A stretch of DNA of 64,000 nucleotides, from positions 112,213-176,212 of the forward strand of contig NZ_JACIGI010000001.1 in assembly GCF_014197795.1 (NCBI RefSeq). The letters run 5' to 3'. Numbering within the stretch: position 1 is the first letter of the stretch; each line of letters begins with the position of its first letter. This document shows positions 1-7,966 of this stretch, one piece after another. This DNA is from Roseospira goensis (lineage in GTDB: Bacteria > Pseudomonadota > Alphaproteobacteria > Rhodospirillales > Rhodospirillaceae). The notes below the pieces were generated by a model. That model saw only the letters and a list, made by a program, of their open reading frames with translations, did no database searches and was not told the DNA's origin. A program made the position numbers and the translations under genes.

Positions 1-301
1 CATCCGCGTCCGCGTCCGCGTCAGCATCCGCGTCAGCGTCAGCGTCCGCGTCGGCATCGGCGTCCGCATCCGCGTCGGCGTCCGCATCCGCATCCGCGTC
101 GGCATCGGCGTCAGCATCCGCATCGGCGTCAGCGTCCGCATCCGCGTCGGCATCGGCGTCAGCATCCGCATCGGCGTCAGCGTCCGCATCCGCGTCGGCG
201 TCAGCATCGGCGTCGGCGTCGGCGTCGGCGTCAGCGTCGGCATCCGCGTCGGCATCGGCGTCCGCATCCGCGTCCGCATCCGCGTCATCGTCGGCGTCGG
301 C
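1..301 (-). repeat. 6-bp tandem repeat encoding (Asp-Ala)n
   Basis: On the minus strand the sequence is an almost pure run of GAC/GAT alternating with GCG/GCC/GCT codons, giving about 50 Asp-Ala units in the window and continuing past the left edge. The only break seen near its start is a short Asp-Asp-Asp. Synonymous third positions vary, so it is a degenerate hexamer array kept in frame, not a perfect microsatellite. Confidence 0.9.
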
Positions 302-1000
302 CCCGCCGTCCGGGATCACGCCGGCCGCCGGCGCCGCCGCGGCGTCCGCATCGTCGACCAGCCCGTCGTCCTCGACGTCGAACACCACGTCGAACGCCAG
401 ATCGAGGTTCCCCAGCAGATCAAGGGGCGTCAGCCCATCGCCGATCGCCCCGATCGCATAGAGGTCGAATCCGGCGCCACCGCCACCGCCGGCCGGAGCC
501 GGCGCGGCCGGCGCCGCGGCCGCCGGCGCACCCGCGGCCGGGGCCAGGTCGCCCAGGTCGACGCCGTAGTCGGCGGAGAGAATCTCGGGGGTGATGACCG
601 TTCCGTCCGCCAGCGTCAGCACCGGCGGCAGCGCGCCGGAGTCCGGCGCGGCAAAGGTCAGGAAGTCGGCCAGCACGATGGCACCGCCCCCCTCGGCGGT
701 GATCACGAGGTCGCCACCATCCTGACGGATCGACACGCGGTCGGGGTCCGCGTCGATCACATAGGCCTGGCCGGGAATGACGAACTCTTCGAGCGTCTCG
801 CCGGGCGGGGGCGGCGACAGCGTCACCGCGTCGGCGGCCACCGGCGCCGGGGGCGCACTGTCCTGCGCCTGCGTGGTCTCGTCCTGCACCGGCCCGTCGG
901 GGCTTGGCGTGGCCGCGGTTTCCGCGCTGTCGGGCGCGTCCGGCTGCGCCGCCTGACTCACCTGCTGGGAGGATGGCGTCCCGCCCGTTGTGTCGGCCAT
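1..1000 (-). CDS. N-terminal part of a giant Asp-Ala-repeat surface or secreted protein (partial)
   Basis: The reading frame opens at the ATG complementary to 998-1000 and stays open to the left edge, so only the first 333 or so residues are visible. There is no classical signal peptide. The first 85 residues are Ala/Pro/Asp/Thr-rich. Residues about 85-150 form a beta-like module with GQAYVIDAD, DGGDLVITAEGG and DGTVITPEIL, a pattern I associate with the N-termini of large alphaproteobacterial repeat or RTX-type adhesins. An Ala/Pro/Gly linker follows, then an acidic run of strict Asp-Ala dipeptides from about residue 234 to the edge. Export would probably be C-terminal (type I), but that end is not visible. 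It diverges from the operon starting at 1260. The frame is secure; the adhesin idea is inference. Confidence 0.7.
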   Translation of the reverse strand, partial: MADTTGGTPSSQQVSQAAQPDAPDSAETAATPSPDGPVQDETTQAQDSAPPAPVAADAVTLSPPPPGETLEEFVIPGQAYVIDADPDRVSIRQDGGDLVITAEGGGAIVLADFLTFAAPDSGALPPVLTLADGTVITPEILSADYGVDLGDLAPAAGAPAAAAPAAPAPAGGGGGAGFDLYAIGAIGDGLTPLDLLGNLDLAFDVVFDVEDDGLVDDADAAAAPAAGVIPDGGADADDDADADADADADADADADADADADADADADADADADADADADADADADADADADADADADADADADADADADADADADADADADADADADADADAD

Positions 1001-1259
1001 GATCGGTCTCCCCGAAGGTCCCGGCGCGGAGGGCCCTGGGCCCGGTTTCCGCCGTGGACTGAATCCATCATCGCAGCACACACGGGTGCTGACCTATCGT
1101 CCGAGGCTACGGCGCGGCGGCGGCCGCGGCATCCCCCATATGAGGGAAAACGGCGCCGGCTTGTGTTCCCGGCAGCCATGGCACATACACATACAGGAGG
1201 GCACATTCAGAAAGGCACATCCGGAACGGAACGTACTCGGGACCGGACGAAGGCGGACC

Positions 1260-3473
1260 ATGCTGCGGCGGCGCGCGACCATCACCGAACAGTGGGACCC
1301 GGGGTTCGAGACCGCCCTGATGGCCGCCCTGGACGCTGCCCCGGACGGCGCTCCGGACGGCGCCGCCGTGGCCTGGGGCGGCGGTCGCGACCCGCGCCGC
1401 TTCTTTCCCGCCCTGCGCGGGCGCGTCCATGTGCTCGACCTGGACCGGCTGGACACCCAGGAGCCGGCCGCGGCCGTCGCGGCGCTGCGCCGGGCCGGCG
1501 TCGCCCTGGTCGTGACCGACCGCACCCTGCCCCGCGTCGCACCCTGGCTGGAGCCGGATCTGTCGCGGCTACGGGTGCGGCTGCGCGACGGGCTGGACAC
1601 CCCCGGCTTCGCGCCGCTGGCGCTGTCCAGCGGCTGGGCGTTACATCGCCTGGTCGACCCCGCCGCCGGCCCGGCGCGGCCGGACGCGGACGGTGCGGCC
1701 CTGGTGGCGCGGGCCCGCGCCCTGCTGGCGGACCCCGCGACGAGCGACACGGACATCGACGACCATGGCGGCGGCGCGGTGACCGTCACCCTGCTGCGCC
1801 CCGAGGGCGGCCCCCTGGCCGAGCGCACCGCCGCCGATCTGGCCGGCGCGGTGGCGGCGCTGCGGCGCGACTGGCCGGCCCTGAGGGTCGAGGCGGCGGC
1901 GATGGAAGATCTGGCCCTGCCCGAGAGCCTGGCGGCGGCGGCGGTATCGCTGCGTCTCGGCGTCTCCGTGGCGCGGGACCCGTGCCTGCTGGCCGACCGC
2001 GACGTGGCGGCGCTGCCCTGGCTCATCGACCTCGGGCGCGACGGGCTGGCGGCCGGGACGGTGGCGGTCGGGCCCGAGGCGGTGCTGGCCGACGGCCTGA
2101 CCAGTCCCGTCCTGCATCTGGAGGCACTGTTGCGTCGGCTCGATCCGGCGCGCTTCCTGCGCCCGGCGCGCTCGGCGGCGGTGGCCCGGACCCGCCCGCA
2201 GGTGGTGTTCGAGGCCGCCTGGCGGGCCGCCGACGACGTGCCGCTGTGGCGCCGCCGGGCCGACGCCTGGACCGAGCCGGCGCCGGCCGCCGCGCCGCTC
2301 CGCCTGGTGCGGGGCCAGCCGCTGTGGTCCGTCGAGTCCGTGGATCGGACCGCGCTGCGCCGGGCCCTGGCGCTGGGCGCGCGCCGGCTGGTCGCGGACC
2401 AGCGCCCCGACGGCTCGTTCCGCCCGTTCCACCGACCGGACGCGTCGGCCGCGCCCGCGGGGGTGCCGGCCCTGGCCCGCCACGTTCCGGTGCCGCTGGC
2501 GCTGCTGCGGGCCTACCGGCGCCTGGGCGATGCCGCGCTGCTGGACGCCGCCGGCCGCGGCCTTGCCCACGGCCTGGAGCGTCGCGCCCAGGCCGGCCGG
2601 CGCACGCTGGCCTTCCTGGTGCTGACGCTGGTGGAACTGGCCGAGCTGGGCCACCTGGGCGGCTGGCGGCCGCTGCTGGCCGAGCTGGGGGCTGCCCTGG
2701 CTCGCCCCGAGGCGGCGCCGCCGGAGCGCGCGGCCGACGACGCGGACGGCGACGCCGAGGCGGAGACGAGCGGGACGGCCGATGCGGTCGCGGCCCTGGC
2801 GCTGGCACGGCTGTTCGCGCTCGCGGTGCGCTCGGGCGAGCCGGACAGCCCCCTCGGCCCGGTGGCGCGGGGTGCCGTGGCGCGCCTGCGGGACGCCTGG
2901 GAGACATGGGCGGCGGACCGCACGGACGCGGACGGGCCCGACGGCGGCATTCACCCCGAGGCGGCGCGCGAAGGCCTGACCTCCGCCGCGCCTTGGCTGG
3001 CGGCCGCGGCGGGGGCCGTGTTCGAGGCCACCGCTGACGCCGAGGCCGCGCAGACGGTCCGGACCGTGCAGGACTGGATCGAGCGCACGGTGCTGGTCAC
3101 GCCGGCGCGCTGTCCCGCCCCGGACTGGCTGGGCGGGCTGTTCACCCGGCCCGGCGGGCTGCCGACCGTGGCCGGCTGCCATGGGCTGATGACGGCGGCC
3201 GCCGCGCTGACGGTCGCGCGCTCCGACGCCGAGGCCGAGGCCCGAAGGCGCGCCGCCCGGCTCGGCGCGCGCTTCTGCCTCCAGCTTCAGGTGGACGGGC
3301 CGGCGACCCGGGACGCGCTGCCCGCCGCCGTGGCCGCCGCCGTCGGCGGGTTCCGGTTCGGCCTGGGGCAGGCGCTGGTCCGCACCGACTGGTCCGCCCG
3401 GGTGGTGATGGCGCTGGCCGACGCCGAGGCCGCGCTGTGGCCGATGGCGGCCGGCGAGGAGGCGGCAGCATGA
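1260..3473 (+). CDS. Large protein: AMMECR1-like N-half plus alpha/alpha-toroid-like C-half, first gene of the Mur-ligase operon
   Basis: The protein has 737 residues from the ATG at 1260, which follows a purine-rich AAGGCGG; the frame is open further upstream but the coding pattern weakens. Residues about 150-340 contain short strands and the stretch VSLRLGVSVARDP that resemble, weakly, the AMMECR1 fold also suggested for the third gene of this operon. From about residue 356 the sequence is a series of helix pairs rich in Ala, Leu and Arg, with ADQRPDGSFRPF and ALLRAYRRLGDAALLDAAG, typical of six-hairpin or prenyltransferase-like toroids. No signal peptide or membrane span is seen, so it should be cytoplasmic. 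It overlaps the Mur ligase gene by ATGA. Function unknown; a role as a modifying or lyase/epimerase-like enzyme is a guess. Confidence 0.7.
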   Translation: MLRRRATITEQWDPGFETALMAALDAAPDGAPDGAAVAWGGGRDPRRFFPALRGRVHVLDLDRLDTQEPAAAVAALRRAGVALVVTDRTLPRVAPWLEPDLSRLRVRLRDGLDTPGFAPLALSSGWALHRLVDPAAGPARPDADGAALVARARALLADPATSDTDIDDHGGGAVTVTLLRPEGGPLAERTAADLAGAVAALRRDWPALRVEAAAMEDLALPESLAAAAVSLRLGVSVARDPCLLADRDVAALPWLIDLGRDGLAAGTVAVGPEAVLADGLTSPVLHLEALLRRLDPARFLRPARSAAVARTRPQVVFEAAWRAADDVPLWRRRADAWTEPAPAAAPLRLVRGQPLWSVESVDRTALRRALALGARRLVADQRPDGSFRPFHRPDASAAPAGVPALARHVPVPLALLRAYRRLGDAALLDAAGRGLAHGLERRAQAGRRTLAFLVLTLVELAELGHLGGWRPLLAELGAALARPEAAPPERAADDADGDAEAETSGTADAVAALALARLFALAVRSGEPDSPLGPVARGAVARLRDAWETWAADRTDADGPDGGIHPEAAREGLTSAAPWLAAAAGAVFEATADAEAAQTVRTVQDWIERTVLVTPARCPAPDWLGGLFTRPGGLPTVAGCHGLMTAAAALTVARSDAEAEARRRAARLGARFCLQLQVDGPATRDALPAAVAAAVGGFRFGLGQALVRTDWSARVVMALADAEAALWPMAAGEEAAA

Positions 3474-4993
3474 CCGCGCCGGACGCAGCCGGGCCGATCT
3501 GGACCGCGCAGGACGTGGTGGCGGCGACCGACGGCACCTGGTGGCGGGCGCCGCCCGACGGCTGGGTGGCGGGGGGGGCCTGCTACTATCACGGCCTGTT
3601 CCAGCCCGGCGATCTGCTGATCCTGCGGTCGCGCCAGGGCGAACTGGGCATGACCCCGGAGCAGGCGGCGCCGCTGCTGGCGGCCGCCAGTGGTCTCGTC
3701 TGCTCGACGCCCGCCGTCGCCCCGGACGGGCCGTGGCCGGTCTTCGTGGTGCCAGAGACCTATGCGGCGCTGATGGACCTGGGCCGCTACGCCCGGGGCT
3801 GCTTTCGTGGCCGCGTCTACGGCGTCACCGGCAGTGCCGGCAAGACCACCATCTGCCACCTGCTGGCGTTCGCCCTGAGCCGCCTCGGCCCCACCGTCCA
3901 GACCAGCCACAACACCAACCTGCCGCCGGGGGTGGCGCGCACCCTGGCCGGTCTGCCCGGCGACGTCGACCACGCCGTTCTGGAACTGGCGATCGGCCGC
4001 ATGGGGCCAAGCACGCGGCTGGCCCGCCCGTCGGTGGCGATCTTCTCCAACGTCACCGCCGCGCATATGGAGTACCATCGCTCCATCGAGCAGATCGCGG
4101 ACACCAAGGCCTTGATCTTCACCGGCCTGACTCCGGACGGCGTGGCCATCGTCAACCGCGACATGGCGCCGTTCGAGCGCGTCGTCGCCGTGGCGCACCG
4201 GCACGCCGCCCGTGTGGTGACCTACGGCGAGCATCCCGACGCCATGGTGCGCCTGCTGGACCACGATCCCGACGGCCAGGTGCGGGCCGCGTTCGACGGG
4301 GAGACCCTCACCTACCGCCTGGGCGCGCCGGGCCGGCACATGGCGGTCAACAGCCTGGCGGTGCTGGCGGCGGTGGCGACCGTGGGCGCCGACGCCGACG
4401 CCACCGCCACCGCCAACGCCGGTACCCTCGGCGGGGCGGACTGGCGCGGCCTGGTGCTGCCCGCCCTGGCCGACGCGACCCCGGTGGCCGGGCGCGGGGT
4501 CGAGCATGACCTGATCGTGGACGGCCGCCGGGTGCGCCTGATCGACGATGCCTACAACGCCAACCCGGCGTCGATGCGCGCCGGCCTCGCGTTGCTGGGC
4601 GACCGGGTGCCGGGTCCCGGCGGGCGGCGGATCGCGGTCCTGGGCGATATGCTGGAGCTGGGGCCGGACTCCGCGCGCTACCACGAGGCGCTCGCCGAGC
4701 CGCTGGAGGCGGCCGGCGTCGACGTGGCGCACTGCGTGGGGCCGCAGATGGCCCACCTCTGGCGGCGACTGCCCGGCGACCGCCAGGGTCTGCGGGTGGA
4801 CGATCCGGCCGACCTGCTGGCGCCGCTGCGCACCGACCTGCGCGACGGGGACGTGCTGCTGGTCAAGGGGTCGCACGGCGCGGGCGTACACCGCCTGGTG
4901 ACCCGCCTGGTGCAGGCCTCGCACGGCGGTGCGGCCGGTGATAAGGACGGGGCCGGGGCCGGGGCCGGGGAGGGAGAGGAGACCGCGTCATGA
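3470..4993 (+). CDS. MurF-like Mur ligase family protein
   Basis: This 507-residue protein is an ATP-dependent Mur ligase, the family that joins a carboxylate to an amino acid or peptide through an acyl phosphate. The P-loop GVTGSAGKTT lies near residue 118, the middle-domain signature SNVTAAHMEYH follows, and the MurF-type C-terminal motif DDAYNANPASM is near residue 360, with LGDMLELG and KGSHGAG after it. The first 110 residues are atypical for MurF. It sits between two toroid-domain proteins and not in the division/cell-wall cluster, so it is probably a dedicated paralogue making a special amide, not the housekeeping MurF. The ATG at 3470 overlaps the upstream stop, and its own stop overlaps the next start. 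The C-terminal Gly-Ala-Glu tail is low complexity. Confidence 0.85.
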   Translation: MTAPDAAGPIWTAQDVVAATDGTWWRAPPDGWVAGGACYYHGLFQPGDLLILRSRQGELGMTPEQAAPLLAAASGLVCSTPAVAPDGPWPVFVVPETYAALMDLGRYARGCFRGRVYGVTGSAGKTTICHLLAFALSRLGPTVQTSHNTNLPPGVARTLAGLPGDVDHAVLELAIGRMGPSTRLARPSVAIFSNVTAAHMEYHRSIEQIADTKALIFTGLTPDGVAIVNRDMAPFERVVAVAHRHAARVVTYGEHPDAMVRLLDHDPDGQVRAAFDGETLTYRLGAPGRHMAVNSLAVLAAVATVGADADATATANAGTLGGADWRGLVLPALADATPVAGRGVEHDLIVDGRRVRLIDDAYNANPASMRAGLALLGDRVPGPGGRRIAVLGDMLELGPDSARYHEALAEPLEAAGVDVAHCVGPQMAHLWRRLPGDRQGLRVDDPADLLAPLRTDLRDGDVLLVKGSHGAGVHRLVTRLVQASHGGAAGDKDGAGAGAGEGEETAS

Positions 4994-6924
4994 TCCTGCC
5001 CGACGTGCCCCCGGGGGCCTTCGACGCCCCGGAACGCCGCCTGCCCCAATACGGGGCCCGCGCGGCGGACGAGGCCCTGTTGGCCGCGCTGCGCGTGGTG
5101 CTGGCGGGGCCGGACGCGGCGGCCGCCGAGGCCGCGGGCCGGTTGCCGGCGCTGGCGGCGGCGAGCGGCTTCCCGACCGTCTGCGATCGGGTCGTCCTGG
5201 TGCTGTACCAGCCGGGCGAGCGCCGTCTGCTGGGGGTGCGGCGGGGCGCGGACCTGGGCGATGCGCTGGCGCGGGTGGCCACGGCGCTGCGCGGTCATGC
5301 CCGCCGGCCCCGTTTCGCGGTGGACGACCCGGCGCGTTGCCGCCTTCAGATGGACATCGTGGTCGACCCGCCGCGCCCGTGCGACGCGCGCGCGATCGGC
5401 ATGACCCGGACCGGCGACGCCCATTTCGAGATCGGCCTGGACGGCCTGATCCTGTCGCGCCCGGGCCAGCGCCGCTACGTGCTCCCGGGGGATGCCTATG
5501 TCTCCTCGTACATGAGCATGCAGCCGATGCGCCAGCGCATCGCCCGCCTGTACGGCGACGACGTGTTCGACACCCACACCGCCGAGCGGTTCACCAGCGA
5601 GAGCTACGTCAGTTACGGGACCACTTGGCTGCGCCTGTACCGGGGCCATCCGGTCAACGGCGCGCTGACCGTGGAGCGCATGCAGCGGGCCACGCGGCTG
5701 GCGATCGACCACGTGGTGCGCCACCTGGGGGGCGACGGGCGGTTCCTGTACTACTACGACGCCGCCACCGACTCGCGGCGCGATCACGAGCATCCGACCC
5801 GCGATCCGGACACCAACCCCTACTACAACATCGTGCGCCACAGCGGCGGCCTGCTGCTGCTGCTGTATCATGCCCGCCTGACCGGCGACCTGTCGGTGCT
5901 GGAGCCGCTGCATCGCGCGGTCGCGTTCCTGGTGGCGCAGACCCGCGCCTACACGACCAGCCGCGGCGAGGAGGCGCTCTACGTCTACTACAATCGCAAG
6001 GCCAAGCTCGGCGGCAGCGGGGTGGCGCTGTACGCGCTGGGCGAGTACCGGCGCCTGACCGGCGATCCGCGCTACGACGATGTGGCGCGCAAGATCGCCC
6101 GCCACCTGGTGGAGCAGATCGCCGACAGCGGCGAGTTCGTGTACTACAAGTACTACCTGGACCAGCATGTGACCGCCGCCGAGAACCACGCCTACTTTTC
6201 GTTCTACTATCCCGGCGAGGCGCTGTGCGGGCTGGCCGGTTACTGCCTGCACATCCTGGGCGACGGGCCGGACGACGCCGATGAGCGGGCCTGCATCCTG
6301 GACGCGGCCCACAGGGCCATGCGGTTCCTGATCGTGGAGCGCCCCGGGACCCGCGCCGAGCACTACCGCTCGCTGCCGTCCGACGCCTGGCTGATGATGG
6401 CGGTCATGGAGTTCTGGGACGATCCGGCCTTCCGCCAAGACCTCTACAAGGATTTCGTGTTCAGCGATGCCGACGCCATGGTGCGCCAGCTCTACACGGT
6501 GCGGGATGCGCCGTATCCGGACTACGCCGGCGCCTTCTTCTATGAGTTCGGCGAGTTCCCCTACGCCGACGGGGCCCGCGCCGAGGGCCTGATGGGGGCC
6601 TTCACGCTGGCCCACAAGGTCGGTGACCGGGCGCGGGTGACGCTCTACGGCAACGCCCTGCGGCTGGTGGCCTGGGCCACCATGCACCTGGTGAACACGC
6701 CGGAGTCCGTGTATTTCGCGCGTGCGCCGGATATCGCCATCGGCGGTATCCGCTTCAAGTACACCCGGCAGTGGTTCCGCATCGACACCATCCAGCACGT
6801 GGCCGCGTTCTACCTGAAGATGATGCTGGACGGCCGCTGCCCGGTGCCCACCGAGGCCGACCTGGGCCCCGCTGCGGCGACCGAGGCCGCCCCGGCCGTC
6901 CCGTCCCCCGCCCCCGCAGACTGA
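4990..6924 (+). CDS. AMMECR1-like plus alpha/alpha-toroid (six-hairpin glycosidase-like) protein
   Basis: The protein has 644 residues with no signal peptide. Residues about 60-200 look AMMECR1-like: a VVLVLYQPGERRLLGVRRG strand pair, a short PRFAVDDP segment, and GLDGLILSRPGQRRYVLPG, which resembles that family's central Gly-rich strand and LP turn. Residues about 230-620 are tyrosine-rich helical hairpins (FLYYYDAATDS, NPYYNIVRHSGGLLLLLYHA, EEALYVYYNRKAKLGG, ENHAYFSFYYPGEAL), as in D-glucuronyl C5-epimerase or six-hairpin glycosidase toroids. The many Tyr/Trp/His residues suggest a carbohydrate- or peptidoglycan-like ligand. It overlaps the Mur ligase by ATGA and is followed 10 bp later by the exported peptidase-like gene. 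The architecture mirrors the first gene of the operon. Domain calls are by eye and need profile confirmation. Confidence 0.7.
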   Translation: MILPDVPPGAFDAPERRLPQYGARAADEALLAALRVVLAGPDAAAAEAAGRLPALAAASGFPTVCDRVVLVLYQPGERRLLGVRRGADLGDALARVATALRGHARRPRFAVDDPARCRLQMDIVVDPPRPCDARAIGMTRTGDAHFEIGLDGLILSRPGQRRYVLPGDAYVSSYMSMQPMRQRIARLYGDDVFDTHTAERFTSESYVSYGTTWLRLYRGHPVNGALTVERMQRATRLAIDHVVRHLGGDGRFLYYYDAATDSRRDHEHPTRDPDTNPYYNIVRHSGGLLLLLYHARLTGDLSVLEPLHRAVAFLVAQTRAYTTSRGEEALYVYYNRKAKLGGSGVALYALGEYRRLTGDPRYDDVARKIARHLVEQIADSGEFVYYKYYLDQHVTAAENHAYFSFYYPGEALCGLAGYCLHILGDGPDDADERACILDAAHRAMRFLIVERPGTRAEHYRSLPSDAWLMMAVMEFWDDPAFRQDLYKDFVFSDADAMVRQLYTVRDAPYPDYAGAFFYEFGEFPYADGARAEGLMGAFTLAHKVGDRARVTLYGNALRLVAWATMHLVNTPESVYFARAPDIAIGGIRFKYTRQWFRIDTIQHVAAFYLKMMLDGRCPVPTEADLGPAAATEAAPAVPSPAPAD

Positions 6925-6934
6925 GGCCGTACCC

Positions 6935-7966
6935 ATGCCGCGCCGCCCAACGCTTCGTGTACGCCGCCCGCGCGGGATCGTCGCCCCCGTGCGGGCGGTG
7001 CTGGCGGTGCTGATCCTGGCCGGGCTGATTCTGGCCGGGGGTCTGGCCGCGCCGGCCGTGGCCGACTGGAAGGACGAGCGCGAGGCGCTGGACCAGCGCC
7101 GCCTGTCCGGCCCCTACGCCATCTTCCACACCGAGGAGGGGCCGCACGCCTTCCCGGCGCGGCGCCGCAACGCTCACCTGGCGGGGTACTACCTGGATCG
7201 GCTGGAGGAGCGTCTGGCGCTGGCCGATCGGGTCTACCAGCGCGACCTGGGGCTGGCCCCACCGCTGACGCTGCCGCGCTACGCCGGCGGCGCCCGCATC
7301 GACGTGCACATCTACGACATCGGGCGCGGCATGGGCTCGACCGGCGACGAACTGCATCGCTTCGACTACGACCGGTTCGGGGAGGCCGGGCCGGCGCTCA
7401 CCGTCAGCCTGTCGCACCGCTGGCATCCGCCCAACCTGACGCCGGAGCACGAGGTGTTCCACGTGTACCAGTACGCCTACACGTATTTCAAGAATTCCTG
7501 GTATCTGGAGGGGATGGCGCGGGCGCTGGAGTCCCTGTTCCGCGACCGCCCGGCGCCCACCGAGCCACTGCCGGCCGACGACGCGGCGCTGGACGCCTGG
7601 CTGGGGCGCAGCTACGCCGCCGCCCCCGTCTGGACCCGGCTGTTCCGGCGCTGTCAGCCGGGTTGCACCCAGGTGGCGGAGGCCGCCGGGGGGCCGCCGG
7701 GCGCGGTCTGCGGCCGTGCGGTGGTGCGGCCGCTGCTGGAGGCGCTGGACCGGGCCGACGACGCCGTGGCGGCGGCCCGCGGCCTGGACGGGCCGCGCTG
7801 GCCGGAGAAACAGCAGCGCGCGGCCGCCAACACCGGCCCCATGCTGGCGGCGCTGGCGGAGGTGGTGGCGGCCCACTGTCCGGTGTCGGCCGATCCGGAC
7901 CTGGCCCGGTTCCAGCGCCTGCTTACGGCGCGCGCCGCCGCCGCCGCCGGGAGGGCCGAGCCATGA
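6935..7966 (+). CDS. Exported HExxH peptidase-like protein (peptidase MA type)
   Basis: The 343-residue product starts with an Arg-rich n-region, a hydrophobic core (AVLAVLILAGLILAGGLAA) and a likely cleavage after AVA near residue 43, so it should be periplasmic or secreted. H172-E-V-F-H176 followed by Q179 and then WYLEGMA with E192 matches the HExxHxxQ...WxxEGxA pattern of gluzincin-like MA peptidases. Two Cys pairs may occur near residues 230-265 (RCQPGC, VCGRAV). It is the only visibly exported product of the operon, suggesting that the product of the cytoplasmic enzymes is processed or sensed outside. Substrate unknown. Its stop overlaps the next start by ATGA. Confidence 0.75.
   Translation: MPRRPTLRVRRPRGIVAPVRAVLAVLILAGLILAGGLAAPAVADWKDEREALDQRRLSGPYAIFHTEEGPHAFPARRRNAHLAGYYLDRLEERLALADRVYQRDLGLAPPLTLPRYAGGARIDVHIYDIGRGMGSTGDELHRFDYDRFGEAGPALTVSLSHRWHPPNLTPEHEVFHVYQYAYTYFKNSWYLEGMARALESLFRDRPAPTEPLPADDAALDAWLGRSYAAAPVWTRLFRRCQPGCTQVAEAAGGPPGAVCGRAVVRPLLEALDRADDAVAAARGLDGPRWPEKQQRAAANTGPMLAALAEVVAAHCPVSADPDLARFQRLLTARAAAAAGRAEP

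Noticed and set aside
990-1259. Upstream extension of the first operon gene to position 990
   Set aside because: It overlaps the divergent giant-protein start, and the added peptide has no coding character. ATG 1260 has a purine-rich ribosome site.
4990-6924. Membership of an AmmeMemoRadiSam-type tRNA/protein modification system
   Set aside because: Only the AMMECR1-like part is suggested; no MEMO or radical SAM partner is present.
4678-6936. Long minus-strand open frame opposite the third gene of the Mur-ligase operon
   Set aside because: Composition (Gly/Arg/Val/His/Gln) and lack of any signature mark it as a shadow; the plus-strand gene has co-translation overlaps.
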